Shown one piece after another: positions 1 through 8,510 of a stretch of 64,000 nt of DNA. Source of the DNA: SPJN01 sp965229935. Its GTDB lineage: Bacteria > Pseudomonadota > Alphaproteobacteria > SPJN01. The position numbers were made by a program, and so were the translations under genes. Numbering within the stretch: position 1 is the first letter of the stretch; each line of letters opens with the position of its first letter. The stretch covers positions 2,232,001 through 2,296,000 of the forward strand of contig CBDDKB010000002.1 in the NCBI GenBank assembly GCA_965229935.1, read 5' to 3'. The notes beneath the pieces are model-generated. The model did no database searches. It saw only the letters and a program-made list of their open reading frames with translations, and was not told where the DNA came from.

Positions 1-832
1 TAAACCAATTGTAAGTTGGAGCCAGTAGCGGCGGCGCTTTTGCGTTGATAAGCCGACCCGCTCGCCAAGATTCTAAATCGTGAATAATTACTTGGTCGAC
101 TTCTAGGAGGCCATCCTGAATCTTTTTGTTGAGAAATATCTCTAGCGAAAGTTTTGACTCTAGTGATTTTTCCGTAAGGCGGAATTCCGTAAATATGGGC
201 TTACGGAAGGAATCCGAATAAAGCGGTATAGTGTGGCTAGTCCCGTCGTTGTTTTTTAGAATAACGACATATTTTGAAGCCTCGCCATAAGCTATTCCTC
301 CTACTTCGGTTCGATACGGACGAATTATTGCAGTGAGGTGGTTGTGAAAGAACAAGGGAAGGGGGGACCAGATGCGAAGTGGCCTGCGTACCACGTATTT
401 GCCCTCCGAAGTAACCAGTAGAATTTTGGGGCGTTTCTTGTTTGCGAACAGGAACTTATCTATATTTATCCGTCGCAAACTGACTGCATAATGATCAATT
501 GGATCGTAACGCTTGTGGAAAACTTCGAATGGTTTAAGTATCAGCGGCTTTTCAGAGAAATCGTCTACTTCTAAATAAAGGCCTCGATTGAGAAGTAGAT
601 AAATCTTGTATATGGCAATTGTGCGATCTTTAAGGTTTTCCAAATCAATGCTACTTACATAGGTATCGGAACAAGTGACGCTCGAGGTTTCGCTAAAATT
701 ACCGCGCATTTTGATGCCCGATTTCATTTCAAGCAAATGATGGCTAACGCCCAGCGTCAATAGACCGACAATAACCGCAAGAATTGCTGAAAAAGTGCCA
801 AGAACAGCCAGTACTAATTCAAGGTCAGTCAT
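1..832 (-). CDS. Membrane-anchored hypothetical protein, C-terminus cut by window edge
   Basis: An open frame reads leftward without a stop from an ATG at 832-830 to base 1, giving about 277 residues. The start MTDLELVLAVLGTFSAILAV continues into one hydrophobic helix (residues about 5-27) with no cleavage site, so the protein is probably anchored by its N-terminus. The rest is soluble, mixed charged and beta-rich. I recognise no domain. The sequence is more AT-rich than the genes to its right, which suggests accessory DNA. The next gene (ends at 878) has the same orientation, but the 45-bp gap does not prove an operon. Coding is supported by the long uninterrupted frame and sensible composition; the function is unknown. 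Confidence 0.7.
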   Translation of the reverse strand, partial: MTDLELVLAVLGTFSAILAVIVGLLTLGVSHHLLEMKSGIKMRGNFSETSSVTCSDTYVSSIDLENLKDRTIAIYKIYLLLNRGLYLEVDDFSEKPLILKPFEVFHKRYDPIDHYAVSLRRINIDKFLFANKKRPKILLVTSEGKYVVRRPLRIWSPLPLFFHNHLTAIIRPYRTEVGGIAYGEASKYVVILKNNDGTSHTIPLYSDSFRKPIFTEFRLTEKSLESKLSLEIFLNKKIQDGLLEVDQVIIHDLESWRAGRLINAKAPPLLAPTYNWF

Positions 833-877
833 TTTCGTTCCAAATCATGATTTGTCGTTAATGTGATATGTGAAAAC

Positions 878-1912
878 TCACAACCATTCCCTCGCCAAGC
901 TCGGAATCGCCTTGAACAGTGGGTTGGGGCGTTGGCTGTCGAAATTGATGCAAGCCTCTGACAATTTGATGACGTGATCATCCCCGTGGGCGATTGCCTG
1001 TTCGATAATCTCGTCCGTGCGTTCGGGGGCGGGGTCGTGCCGGTCCAAGCTTGGGTCTGCGTAACAGGCATAAAGCCCAGCCACTGCCTGCCAGCCATAG
1101 CGGATCAGTTTTTGCCCACTTTGGCGACTGACTTGGCCGCACAAAAAGTGGCTCGCCATCAAAGATGTGATCCCGTGGGTGAACACAATTGTTGAAAGCG
1201 GGTCAACCGCCTGTGTCAGAAAGATGGGGCCCAACGCCTCCACAAGGTCAAGGCAGGTGGTGCGGTGATCATCCCCCAAATCAAGCGTGTGGATCAGTGG
1301 CGCAAATTCCGCCCGGCCGCCCAGCACAATCAAGGCCATAACGATGGAGCCATTATTCTGCCGCTCATCAAGGGGAACAAGCGGGATGGCGGCCAATGCC
1401 TCGTCAATCGCCTTGGGCGCAATCCCGTCAGGGGCGCTTTCGGGCAGGGGCAGATAGGTCGAGGCCCATAGGGCCAGGCCCTGCGCCAGCTCATCCCGTC
1501 TTTGTGGTGTGTCGTGATCAGCAAAGGCACGGGCGGCATGCGCCGTGCGTAACAGCCCGTGGGTTGCGGCCCCTGCATAGCCGGGGGCAAGGCGCGGCAC
1601 CCATTTGTCGAGCAGGTCGCGCAAATCCATCGCCTCTACCTCGCCCTCAAAAAAGCGGCGCCACGGGGTGAACTGATCTGTCTTGCCGAGGAAGCCTTGC
1701 CAGTTCCCCTCATGCACGTGAAGGGTTGCGGGGGGGTGGGGCTCAGCCTCCGTCAGGCGGCTGTGCAGCCATGGCGCTGCCATATCTCCGCAGCCCATCC
1801 GGCATAAGGCTTCGACCACCATGGGCATATGGCTGGTCAATCCGTTCTTAAGGTCAGGACCGCAAGGGGCAAGCTGCGCCAGCGCGGCGTCATAATCGGC
1901 ATAAAGGCTCAT
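878..1912 (-). CDS. Questin oxidase-like family protein
   Basis: 344 residues. The N-terminal stretch (GPDLKNGLTSHMPMVVEAL, residues about 18-36) and the later HGITS and ARAF helices match the questin_oxidase_like family (PF14027/DUF4243). Fungal members of that family perform a Baeyer-Villiger-type ring cleavage of anthraquinones. Bacterial members are mostly uncharacterised, so the substrate here is unknown. There is no signal peptide, so the protein is probably cytosolic. A methyltransferase-like gene lies 14 bp upstream on the same strand, so the two are likely co-transcribed. The family call is fairly secure; the reaction in this organism is inference. Confidence 0.75.
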   Translation of the reverse strand: MSLYADYDAALAQLAPCGPDLKNGLTSHMPMVVEALCRMGCGDMAAPWLHSRLTEAEPHPPATLHVHEGNWQGFLGKTDQFTPWRRFFEGEVEAMDLRDLLDKWVPRLAPGYAGAATHGLLRTAHAARAFADHDTPQRRDELAQGLALWASTYLPLPESAPDGIAPKAIDEALAAIPLVPLDERQNNGSIVMALIVLGGRAEFAPLIHTLDLGDDHRTTCLDLVEALGPIFLTQAVDPLSTIVFTHGITSLMASHFLCGQVSRQSGQKLIRYGWQAVAGLYACYADPSLDRHDPAPERTDEIIEQAIAHGDDHVIKLSEACINFDSQRPNPLFKAIPSLAREWL

Positions 1913-1926
1913 CGCATTTAACTCCC

Positions 1927-2391
1927 TTAATGGTCCTTTTTAAAAGGCAGCCAGCGATTGACCTGCGCTTTATAGGTTTCCCAATCGGCACCGAAACTGT
2001 CGGCGCACCATTTTTCTTCGGCCACCACAACGCGGATGTGAAAGCCGATTGCCAAAATGATCACATAGGCTGTCAGATAAAGCGATTGAAAATAAAGCGC
2101 CCAGCCTCCAACCAATGTCAGCACCGCCACATACATGGGGTTGCGGGTGTAACGGTATAGCCCAACGGTAACGAGGTTTTTGGGCGGGTCCCACGGGGCC
2201 AGCGTGCCCTTGCCCGCCACATAAAAATCACGCACGCACCAAAGCAGCAGCAAAAAACCGATGAGCATCACTGCGCCGCCAAAGGGATTGCTTGCGCCTG
2301 CCTGTTCGGCGCTGGCGATCAAGGGCGGCATTAGCAGCGCAATGATCCCAGGCAATAACAGAAATGATAATAGCGCGCGCAGAAACAGCAT
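1927..2391 (-). CDS. Isoprenylcysteine carboxyl methyltransferase-like membrane protein
   Basis: 154 residues with about four hydrophobic helices. The C-terminal signature GLYRYTRNPMYVAVLTLVGG followed by a conserved E-E-x-x-C/L region is the SAM-binding part of the ICMT/PEMT-like methyltransferase superfamily. Such small bacterial proteins methylate unknown small molecules or lipids at the inner membrane. It lies upstream of the questin-oxidase-like gene with a 14-bp gap, so they probably form a two-gene unit. The substrate cannot be read from the sequence. Confidence 0.75.
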   Translation of the reverse strand: MLFLRALLSFLLLPGIIALLMPPLIASAEQAGASNPFGGAVMLIGFLLLLWCVRDFYVAGKGTLAPWDPPKNLVTVGLYRYTRNPMYVAVLTLVGGWALYFQSLYLTAYVIILAIGFHIRVVVAEEKWCADSFGADWETYKAQVNRWLPFKKDH

Positions 2392-2463
2392 GATGCGTCC
2401 CCCCTCTTATCGTTGGGGCCCCTTTATTGTTTGGGGAAGTGTTTCATACTGCGGGGCACCAAA

Positions 2464-3231
2464 TCAATCGAAGTGAGACAGGGTGGTCCGCCAGCGTTGC
2501 TGTTCGCTTTTTTGAACCAGGTCTTGGCCAAGGTCTTGTTTAGAGGCGGCGGGGGCTGCGACGCCCAATTCGATCCGCGCCATCATCATAAAATGATCAA
2601 GCACCAAACGGCTTAACCGCTGGGTCTCTTCGATGGGGGTCGTGGGTTCATCGCGCCACCAACGCGCGCCGCCATCGGCTGCGCCCAACAGGGCGTGGGC
2701 AAGGGGGGCGATGCGGGACAAGGCCTCGTCCTCAGGCATCGTTGCGGGGCGCAGACCTGCCAGAATTTTGCCGACCGCGCCTGCAATGCGGCCGCGATAG
2801 GCATCCATCATGACGGCAATGCGCAGATCAGTGGCGCCGGCCCCGCCAACCTCCGCCCACAGGCCATTATGCTGCTGCACAAAGCTCATCAAGGCGGTCA
2901 GGCTTTCAACAGATTGGTCCTGCCCGTCATGATTGACTAGCGCGGTAATCAGCAAATCGCTCAATTCTTGACCGATTTTGTTTAATGCGGCTTCAAACAG
3001 GGCGTCTTTTGACGGGAAATGGCTGTAAAGAACCGGTTTTGTGATGCCGCAAGCGCTTGCGATATCAGTCATTTTCAGACTTTGGTAGCCTGAAGCCCCG
3101 AATAATCCGGTCGCCACGTCCAATATTTGCGCCTTGCGATCCTTGCCGCGAAAGCGCGGTTTTGCGCCGTTTGGGCGGGCTTTCTGGCGATATTCCGGTT
3201 GACTGGTTGACAAAATGGGCGTCCGATACAA
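2464..3231 (-). CDS. TetR/AcrR family transcriptional regulator
   Basis: 255 residues. The TetR N-terminal DNA-binding domain covers about residues 31-80 (KAQILDVATGLFGASGYQSL, then ITKPVLYSHFPSKDALF). The C-terminal ligand domain has no obvious assignment. The ORF opens with TTG at 3231; a second TTG lies a few codons in, so the start is uncertain and the first ~25 residues may be untranslated. It is divergent from the hydrolase-SDR fusion gene, and two TTAC...GTAA-type inverted repeats lie between them. It most likely represses that gene and itself. Confidence 0.85.
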   Translation of the reverse strand: MYRTPILSTSQPEYRQKARPNGAKPRFRGKDRKAQILDVATGLFGASGYQSLKMTDIASACGITKPVLYSHFPSKDALFEAALNKIGQELSDLLITALVNHDGQDQSVESLTALMSFVQQHNGLWAEVGGAGATDLRIAVMMDAYRGRIAGAVGKILAGLRPATMPEDEALSRIAPLAHALLGAADGGARWWRDEPTTPIEETQRLSRLVLDHFMMMARIELGVAAPAASKQDLGQDLVQKSEQQRWRTTLSHFD

Positions 3232-3235
3232 TTTG

Positions 3236-3288
3236 TTACCTACAAGTAAGTAAATTTGCTTTACTCATGGGTAGTAAATAAGTATATA
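3236..3288 (+). promoter_or_regulatory. Divergent promoter with two TetR-type inverted repeats
   Basis: Two half-matched palindromes are visible: TTACCTACAAGTAA (3236-3249) and TTACT-N7-AGTAA (3261-3277). A sigma-70-like promoter for the rightward gene overlaps the second one: TTTACT (3260-3265), 17-bp spacer, TATATA (3283-3288). A repressor bound there would block the -35 region. The promoter is about 40 bp upstream of the ATG at 3330. Binding by the adjacent TetR protein is inferred from position and symmetry. Confidence 0.55.
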
Positions 3289-3329
3289 ACTAACCGATCA
3301 AACAGAAATTGACAAGAAAAGATCTGATT

Positions 3330-5093
3330 ATGAGGGAACGTATTTTGCCGGAAGGGGCCAGCCGATTTGAGGTGACGACCACCGACGGGCTGACGCTTGC
3401 AGGGTGGACCTATGGCGATGCGGCCAAGCCGACCATCATTTTGGTTCATGGCTATCCTGACAGCAGTTGCGTGTGGGATGGTGTCGTCCCCTTATTAGCC
3501 ACCGATTGGCGCGTCGTGACCTATGATGTGCGCGGTTGTGGGGAAAGCGATGTGCCTGCCAAGGTCAGCGATTACCGGTTGCCGCAACTCAATGCAGACC
3601 TTTTGACCATCATTGATCATGTCAGCCCGGACGAGCCTGTGCATGTTGTCGGGCATGACTGGGGATCGATCCAGTCATGGAATGCCATGATGATGGAGGA
3701 GGTGAAGGGCCGCGTTCGTTCCTATACGTCGATGTCCGGCATTTCGTTCGACCATGTGGGTGAATGGCTGCGCCGTCAGTTCCGCCAGTTCAAATGGCGC
3801 CGCGCGTTCGGGCAATTGTTCCGGTCGTGGTATTTTTACATGTTCCACATTCCCGGACTGCCCCAGATGGCTTGGAAGCGCAGGCTGGGCAAGATGTGGC
3901 CCAAAATGCTGGAGCAGGCCGAAGGCTTCACCCCCGATATTAATCCCCATCAGATCAAGGATGGCGTGAACGGCATTAATCTCTATAAGGCCAATTTCTT
4001 CCCGCGTATGCTGCGCCCAGAGGTCAAGCCTGTGCAAGTACCTGTGCAGATGATCGTGTTGCATGATGATCCTTATGTGTCGCCGCATCTGTTTTCCGAT
4101 CATCGTAAGCTGGTGCCGGAATTGTGGCGGCGCGAGGTTCATGCCGGTCATTGGTTGCCGTTGAAGGATGCGGCACTGACCGCGCGCATGATTGACGAAT
4201 TTGTGACCTATCAGGAAGGTGGTCCCGAAAGCCACGCCTTGGAACGGGCACGCAAGCTGGGCCGGGCCAATCCTGACAATATCATTGATGGTAAGCAGGC
4301 ACTGGTCACAGGCGCAGGCAGCGGCATTGGCCGGTCGTCAGCGCTAAAGTTGGCTGATGCGGGGGCTGATCTGATCCTTGCCGATATTGATTTTGAAAGC
4401 GCCAAGGAAACCGCCCGTATGGTGCGGGAGGCTGGACGTCGCGCCCTGGTGCAACAGGTCGATGTGTCTGATTATGACGCGCTGGTCGCCCTTGCCGATT
4501 GGGCCGAAAGCGAAGCAGGCCCGATTGATATTGTGATGAACAATGCGGGCATCGGCATGGCCGGCGGCTTTCTTGAAACCACCCGCGCTGCGTGGGAACG
4601 GATCATCGGCATTAATTTGTGGAGTGTGATTGACGGTAGCAAAATCTTTGCCGACCGCATGGTGCGCGATCGTCGTCCGGGCATCATCATCAACACAGCC
4701 TCAGCCGCCGGGTTCACACCCATGCGGATCTATCCTGCCTATGCAACGACCAAGGCTGCGGTGCTGATGTTGTCAGAATGTCAGCGCGCCGACCTTGCTG
4801 ATCAGGGCATTAATGTAACCGCCATTTGCCCCGGCTTTGCCGACACGGGCATTGCCAAGGCGACGGAACATATCGGTGTGTCTGATGAAGAACAGGCAGA
4901 CCGCAGGGCCAAGGCCGACGCCGCCTATAAGCGTCGCGCCCTAACGCCGGACACTGTTGCCGATGCGATGGTTAAAGGCATCCGCGCCAACAAGCCTGTT
5001 GTGCTGGTTGGGGTAGAGGCACGGTTGGGCCGCTTTATCCAGCGGATCATGCCGTGGGCGGGCCGTAAGCTTGCCAAAGTCAAAATGAATTGA
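3330..5093 (+). CDS. Fusion of epoxide-hydrolase-like alpha/beta hydrolase and short-chain dehydrogenase (EphD-type)
   Basis: 587 residues from the ATG at 3330; an in-frame TTG at 3309 is possible but less likely. The N-terminal half is an alpha/beta hydrolase with oxyanion motif HGYPDSS and nucleophile elbow GHDWGS. An Asp nucleophile is typical of epoxide hydrolases and haloalkane dehalogenases. The C-terminal half (from about residue 325) is a classical SDR with TGAGSGIG, NNAGIG and YATTK. The same order and size occur in mycobacterial EphD. The protein probably acts on a lipid or hydrophobic substrate, with the two domains working in sequence, but the substrate is not evident. A PF10118 gene follows after 15 bp, and a TetR gene is divergent. 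Confidence 0.85.
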   Translation: MRERILPEGASRFEVTTTDGLTLAGWTYGDAAKPTIILVHGYPDSSCVWDGVVPLLATDWRVVTYDVRGCGESDVPAKVSDYRLPQLNADLLTIIDHVSPDEPVHVVGHDWGSIQSWNAMMMEEVKGRVRSYTSMSGISFDHVGEWLRRQFRQFKWRRAFGQLFRSWYFYMFHIPGLPQMAWKRRLGKMWPKMLEQAEGFTPDINPHQIKDGVNGINLYKANFFPRMLRPEVKPVQVPVQMIVLHDDPYVSPHLFSDHRKLVPELWRREVHAGHWLPLKDAALTARMIDEFVTYQEGGPESHALERARKLGRANPDNIIDGKQALVTGAGSGIGRSSALKLADAGADLILADIDFESAKETARMVREAGRRALVQQVDVSDYDALVALADWAESEAGPIDIVMNNAGIGMAGGFLETTRAAWERIIGINLWSVIDGSKIFADRMVRDRRPGIIINTASAAGFTPMRIYPAYATTKAAVLMLSECQRADLADQGINVTAICPGFADTGIAKATEHIGVSDEEQADRRAKADAAYKRRALTPDTVADAMVKGIRANKPVVLVGVEARLGRFIQRIMPWAGRKLAKVKMN

Positions 5094-5108
5094 TGGGGAG
5101 TATGTATT

Positions 5109-6041
5109 ATGAGTGCTTATATCACCACAAATGGTCAGCCGCGTGAGGATATCAAGATCGTCCCGCGCAAGGTCGCGTTTGATTGGGATGGGGTAACGCC
5201 CGATTTTATTCCGGGCGATCCTGAAACATCCCACTGTATCAACACGCTGCACATCATGTTCCCCATGGGCGAAAATTTCTTCTGCCGCATTTTTAACGAG
5301 GCTTTGCCCTATCTGGAAGATGATCCCAAGTTGAAGGCGGACGCCATTGGCTTTATCCGGCAGGAGGCGATGCACTCCCGCTCGCACCAAATCGTGCTCG
5401 ATCACTATGAAACATGTGGTTATGAGGTTCAAAATCTTGCTGACCGCTTTGACCGGATGGTGAAGCGTGGAGGTGGCGACAAGATTTTCGGATTGATCAC
5501 CCCGTGGAACGAGCGCGTAAAACGGTGGTGGCTGGCTGAACGGTTGATGGCTGTCGCTGCGGTAGAACATTTCACGTGCCTGATGGGTGTGTGGATGCTG
5601 GAAAACAAAACACTGGCAGAGGCGGGTGCAAACCCGACCATGCTTGACCTGCTAAGCTGGCACTGTGCCGAGGAGGTAGAGCATCGCAATGTCGCCTTTG
5701 ATATTGCCATGTATGTGTCAGGCAATAATCACAGCCAGCGTTATCGCGCGATGATCATGACTGTGCCTGCTCTTTATCGGTTTATGCGCGTCGGCGCACT
5801 TCATTTCATGAAGCAGGACCCGACTTTGCAGGGTCGGAAAATCAGGTTCGGGCGGGTTTGGCAAAATGCGGCCAAGCGCAATTTGGTGCCGGATTTGAAG
5901 ATGTTGCTGCAATCCACCAAACGCTGGTTTCGCCGCGACTATAATCCTGAGGTTGAGGCAAGCACCCAACAGGCGCTGGATTATTTTGCGATTTCCCCGG
6001 CTGCGCAGGCTGCCGAACAGCGTCTGCTAGGGGCCGGTTAA
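5109..6041 (+). CDS. PF10118 predicted metal-dependent hydrolase
   Basis: 310 residues. The pattern FPMGENFFCRIFNEALPYLE, then IRQEAMHSRSH, then ECH-type AEEVEHRNVAFD matches the PF10118/COG3687 predicted metal-dependent hydrolase family. Its Glu/His pairs (E-x-x-H) resemble those of ferritin-like di-iron proteins. The gene lies 15 bp after the hydrolase-SDR fusion, and members of this family often sit beside SDR and fatty-acid genes. A role as an oxygenase or desaturase-like enzyme on lipids is possible but unproven. No signal peptide is visible. Confidence 0.8.
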   Translation: MSAYITTNGQPREDIKIVPRKVAFDWDGVTPDFIPGDPETSHCINTLHIMFPMGENFFCRIFNEALPYLEDDPKLKADAIGFIRQEAMHSRSHQIVLDHYETCGYEVQNLADRFDRMVKRGGGDKIFGLITPWNERVKRWWLAERLMAVAAVEHFTCLMGVWMLENKTLAEAGANPTMLDLLSWHCAEEVEHRNVAFDIAMYVSGNNHSQRYRAMIMTVPALYRFMRVGALHFMKQDPTLQGRKIRFGRVWQNAAKRNLVPDLKMLLQSTKRWFRRDYNPEVEASTQQALDYFAISPAAQAAEQRLLGAG

Positions 6042-6062
6042 GCGGGAAAGGCACTCGCGGTA

Positions 6063-6098
6063 TTGACTTTTGTATTAAATGAGACATATATGTCTCAT
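6063..6098 (+). promoter_or_regulatory. TetR promoter with perfect 20-bp palindrome overlapping the start codon
   Basis: Bases 6079-6098 read ATGAGACATATATGTCTCAT, a perfect 20-bp palindrome. A -35-like TTGACT lies at 6063-6068. A 17-bp spacer puts the -10 (ATATAT, 6086-6091) inside the palindrome, so transcription would begin at about the ATG at 6097. This predicts autorepression by the TetR protein encoded directly downstream, with a leaderless or nearly leaderless mRNA. Geometry is seen in the sequence; binding is inferred. Confidence 0.65.
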
Positions 6099-6654
6099 GC
6101 AAAGCTCATATCGCCCCACAACCGAAGCTGCCATTATTGAAGCAGCATTTGATGTTCTAAGCCGTGACCCCAGCGCGTCCTTGGCAGATATTGCCGCGCG
6201 GGCGGGGGTGGGGCGCGCCACACTCCATCGTCATTTCGCGGGCCGGGCGGAGCTTGTCCGGGCTTTGGCGCTGTTGGCCATCAAGGAAATGGACGAGGCG
6301 GCACAGGCGGCGTCTGCTGATGCCACCTCCTATGCAGCAGCGCTGCAACAAATGCTTGCCGCCATGATACCGCTTGGGTCACGTCATGGGTTTTTGGCGG
6401 TGGAGCCTGACATTGACGATCCTGAAATCACCGCGGCCTTTGCAAAACAAACAGAAGAAACCCGGCAGATGGTGGACGCTGCCAAGGCAGAAGGATCGTT
6501 TGATCAATACGTCCCGACAGACTGGATTGTGCAGGCGTTTGATCACCTGATTTATGCGGCTTGGGAAAGTGTGAAGGGGGGCGAGGTAACGCAGGCACAG
6601 GCATCTACGCTTGCATGGCGGACGTTGACGGCGGGCTTGGGGCCGCAAGCATGA
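6097..6654 (+). CDS. TetR/AcrR family transcriptional regulator
   Basis: 185 residues from the ATG at 6097. The in-frame ATG at 6079 lies inside the operator palindrome and is unlikely. The helix-turn-helix is clear at about residues 12-58 (ASLADIAARAGVGRATLHRH, then FAGRAELVRAL). The C-terminal ligand domain is unassigned. Its stop overlaps the ATG of the sterol-desaturase-like gene (ATGA), so the regulator heads an operon with that gene and the ABC-type membrane protein, and probably controls them all through the palindrome in its own promoter. Confidence 0.85.
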   Translation: MQSSYRPTTEAAIIEAAFDVLSRDPSASLADIAARAGVGRATLHRHFAGRAELVRALALLAIKEMDEAAQAASADATSYAAALQQMLAAMIPLGSRHGFLAVEPDIDDPEITAAFAKQTEETRQMVDAAKAEGSFDQYVPTDWIVQAFDHLIYAAWESVKGGEVTQAQASTLAWRTLTAGLGPQA

Positions 6655-7532
6655 TGATGTTGGAACAACTTGAACAATTACAACAAAGTTTTGATGACGG
6701 CTTTTTGGTGATCGGATTGGCAATCCTGATTATCGAAGGTATTAGGGGCCTGTCCTCCCCAACCTTTCGCCGGCGCGGCTATCTCGACATTATCGCGAAT
6801 GTCTCAACACAATTGCCCTCGGTCCTGTTTGAAGTTGTGGTGATGTCATCTGCCTATGCAGGGTTTGTCTGGCTTGCCGATACATTTGTGACATGGACCT
6901 TTCCGGCGACCGTGTGGACATTGGCACTGACGGTGTTTGTTTGCGACTTTGTCTATTATTGGGAACACCGCATTTCCCATGAAGTCAGATTGTTCTGGAC
7001 ACAGCACGCCGTGCATCATTCCTCGCGCTTTATGAATGCCAGTGTGGCTATCCGTTTCGGTCCCGCAGAAGGGGTGGTGTCCGCGATCTGTCACCTGCCA
7101 TTGGTCTTTCTTGGCTTTCCGCCGGAGATGGTTTTCTTCGGCATCTTTTTTGTGTTGGCCTATCAGATTTGGATCCACACCGAGTTGATCGGCCGTCTTG
7201 GTGCGCTTGATGCGGTGTTGAACACCCCGGCCAATCACCGGGTTCATCATGGTTGTGACGACAAATATATCGATAAGAATTACGGCGGCATTCTGATCGT
7301 GTGGGATCGGCTGTTCGGCACCTATCAACAAGAAGAAGAAACGCCCCATTATGGATTGAAGCGTGATTTTTCCAGCGTCAATCCGTTGGTGGTTTGGTTT
7401 TCCGAACTACCGCAATTTTTCAGGGACATTGCCGGGGCCCGCACATGGCGCGATGCGTTGCGCTATATGTTTGGCAAACCGGGCTGGTCACCGCCGTCTG
7501 CGCGCGATCTGTCGGATGCGCAGGACCGCTAG
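6651..7532 (+). CDS. Sterol desaturase / fatty acid hydroxylase family protein
   Basis: 293 residues, starting at an ATG that overlaps the upstream stop codon (three ATGs in a row at 6651, 6654 and 6657). Several membrane helices are followed by the histidine clusters of the di-iron hydroxylase superfamily: HRISH, QHAVHHSS and NHRVHHG. Such enzymes hydroxylate or desaturate lipids, sterols or carotenoids in the membrane. The substrate is unknown. It is translationally coupled to the TetR gene and followed after 7 bp by a membrane protein. Confidence 0.85.
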   Translation: MMMLEQLEQLQQSFDDGFLVIGLAILIIEGIRGLSSPTFRRRGYLDIIANVSTQLPSVLFEVVVMSSAYAGFVWLADTFVTWTFPATVWTLALTVFVCDFVYYWEHRISHEVRLFWTQHAVHHSSRFMNASVAIRFGPAEGVVSAICHLPLVFLGFPPEMVFFGIFFVLAYQIWIHTELIGRLGALDAVLNTPANHRVHHGCDDKYIDKNYGGILIVWDRLFGTYQQEEETPHYGLKRDFSSVNPLVVWFSELPQFFRDIAGARTWRDALRYMFGKPGWSPPSARDLSDAQDR

Positions 7533-7539
7533 CACGACC

Positions 7540-8412
7540 ATGTTGTTTGACAGAAAATTGTCGATGGGATCGCTGCTGCGTGTCTTTTGGTTCAAGGTCA
7601 CAATCACTTGGGGGCTTGCCTTCTTTGAAACGCTGATGCTGGTGTTCCTACCATTATTGATCGGTTGGTCCATCGACGGCTTGCTGCAAAGTGATCACAC
7701 AGCTTTCTTTTGGTTGGTCGGCATCATCGCTGCCTTATTGTTATTGGGTGTGGGCCGACGGGTTTTCGACACGCGCATTTATGGCTCAATGCGGGTCGAG
7801 CTTGGCGATGCTGTTGTGGCCCGCGCGGCGGGCGAGAAGACATCGGCCGTGAATGCCCGCCTGACGATGAGTAGGGAGCTGGTTGATTTCCTTGAAACTG
7901 ACATGCCTGTTCTTATGGCGGCAATCGTTCAGGTGATTGTGGCGATTGCGGTTCTTGTCGCCTTCCATATGGTGGTTGCAGCAGCAGCCATTGGCGCAAC
8001 CTTTTCTGCATTGCTGATCTATGTTGTATTTGGCGGCCGCTTCTTCAGATTGAATCGTGATCTGAACGAACAGGCCGAAGGGCAAATCATAGCCCTTGAA
8101 AGCGGGATCGCGGGCGCGTTGAGGTCGCATCTGTCGGCCCTGCGTCGGCACGAGGTGCGTATTTCCGATGTTGAAGCCCTTGTCTATGGTCTGATCTTCA
8201 CGGCGCTGCTGGCGATGTTGTGTTTCAATCTTTGGTTCGCCACAACCCAGACACCGTCAACACCGGGGCAGATATTTTCCATCGTGATGTATTCGTATGA
8301 GTTGGTTGAGGCGGCTGTTGTGTTGCCGACCGCCCTGCAAAGCCTGACCCGGATTGCGGAAGTAACGCAGCGGATTAATCGCCATGCGAAAACGGCACCA
8401 GCATCAGGATAA
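7540..8412 (+). CDS. ABC transporter six-transmembrane domain protein without ATPase (ABC_membrane_3-like)
   Basis: 290 residues from the ATG at 7540; the frame is open further upstream but overlaps the preceding gene. The opening FWFKVTITWGLAFFETLMLV, followed by PLLIGWSIDGLL, matches the ABC_membrane_3 (PF13748) group of stand-alone exporter membrane domains. About six helices are visible. No Walker A, signature or Walker B motif is present and no ATPase gene lies nearby, so it either borrows an ATPase or does not transport. It is the last gene of the TetR operon. Confidence 0.75.
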   Translation: MLFDRKLSMGSLLRVFWFKVTITWGLAFFETLMLVFLPLLIGWSIDGLLQSDHTAFFWLVGIIAALLLLGVGRRVFDTRIYGSMRVELGDAVVARAAGEKTSAVNARLTMSRELVDFLETDMPVLMAAIVQVIVAIAVLVAFHMVVAAAAIGATFSALLIYVVFGGRFFRLNRDLNEQAEGQIIALESGIAGALRSHLSALRRHEVRISDVEALVYGLIFTALLAMLCFNLWFATTQTPSTPGQIFSIVMYSYELVEAAVVLPTALQSLTRIAEVTQRINRHAKTAPASG

Positions 8413-8422
8413 AGTCAGTTCC

Positions 8423-8446
8423 GATCATTGATTAATATCAATGATC
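8423..8446. promoter_or_regulatory. 10-bp inverted repeat with 4-bp loop
   Basis: GATCATTGAT-TAAT-ATCAATGATC forms a perfect 10-4-10 inverted repeat between the ABC-type membrane gene and the next gene. No T-run follows on either strand, so an intrinsic terminator is unlikely. It could be an operator for the small membrane protein starting at 8511 or an mRNA 3 prime end stabiliser. Confidence 0.4.
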
Positions 8447-8510
8447 GATTGCAAATCCGGTGACATGATTTGTCTGATTCTGGCCCAATTGTCAGGGCAG
8501 GGAGATTGTG

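Noticed and set aside
3675..4235. Minus-strand open frame of 186 codons within the hydrolase-SDR gene
   Set aside because: It is fully antisense to a clear enzyme gene, has no motif and lacks a ribosome-binding site.
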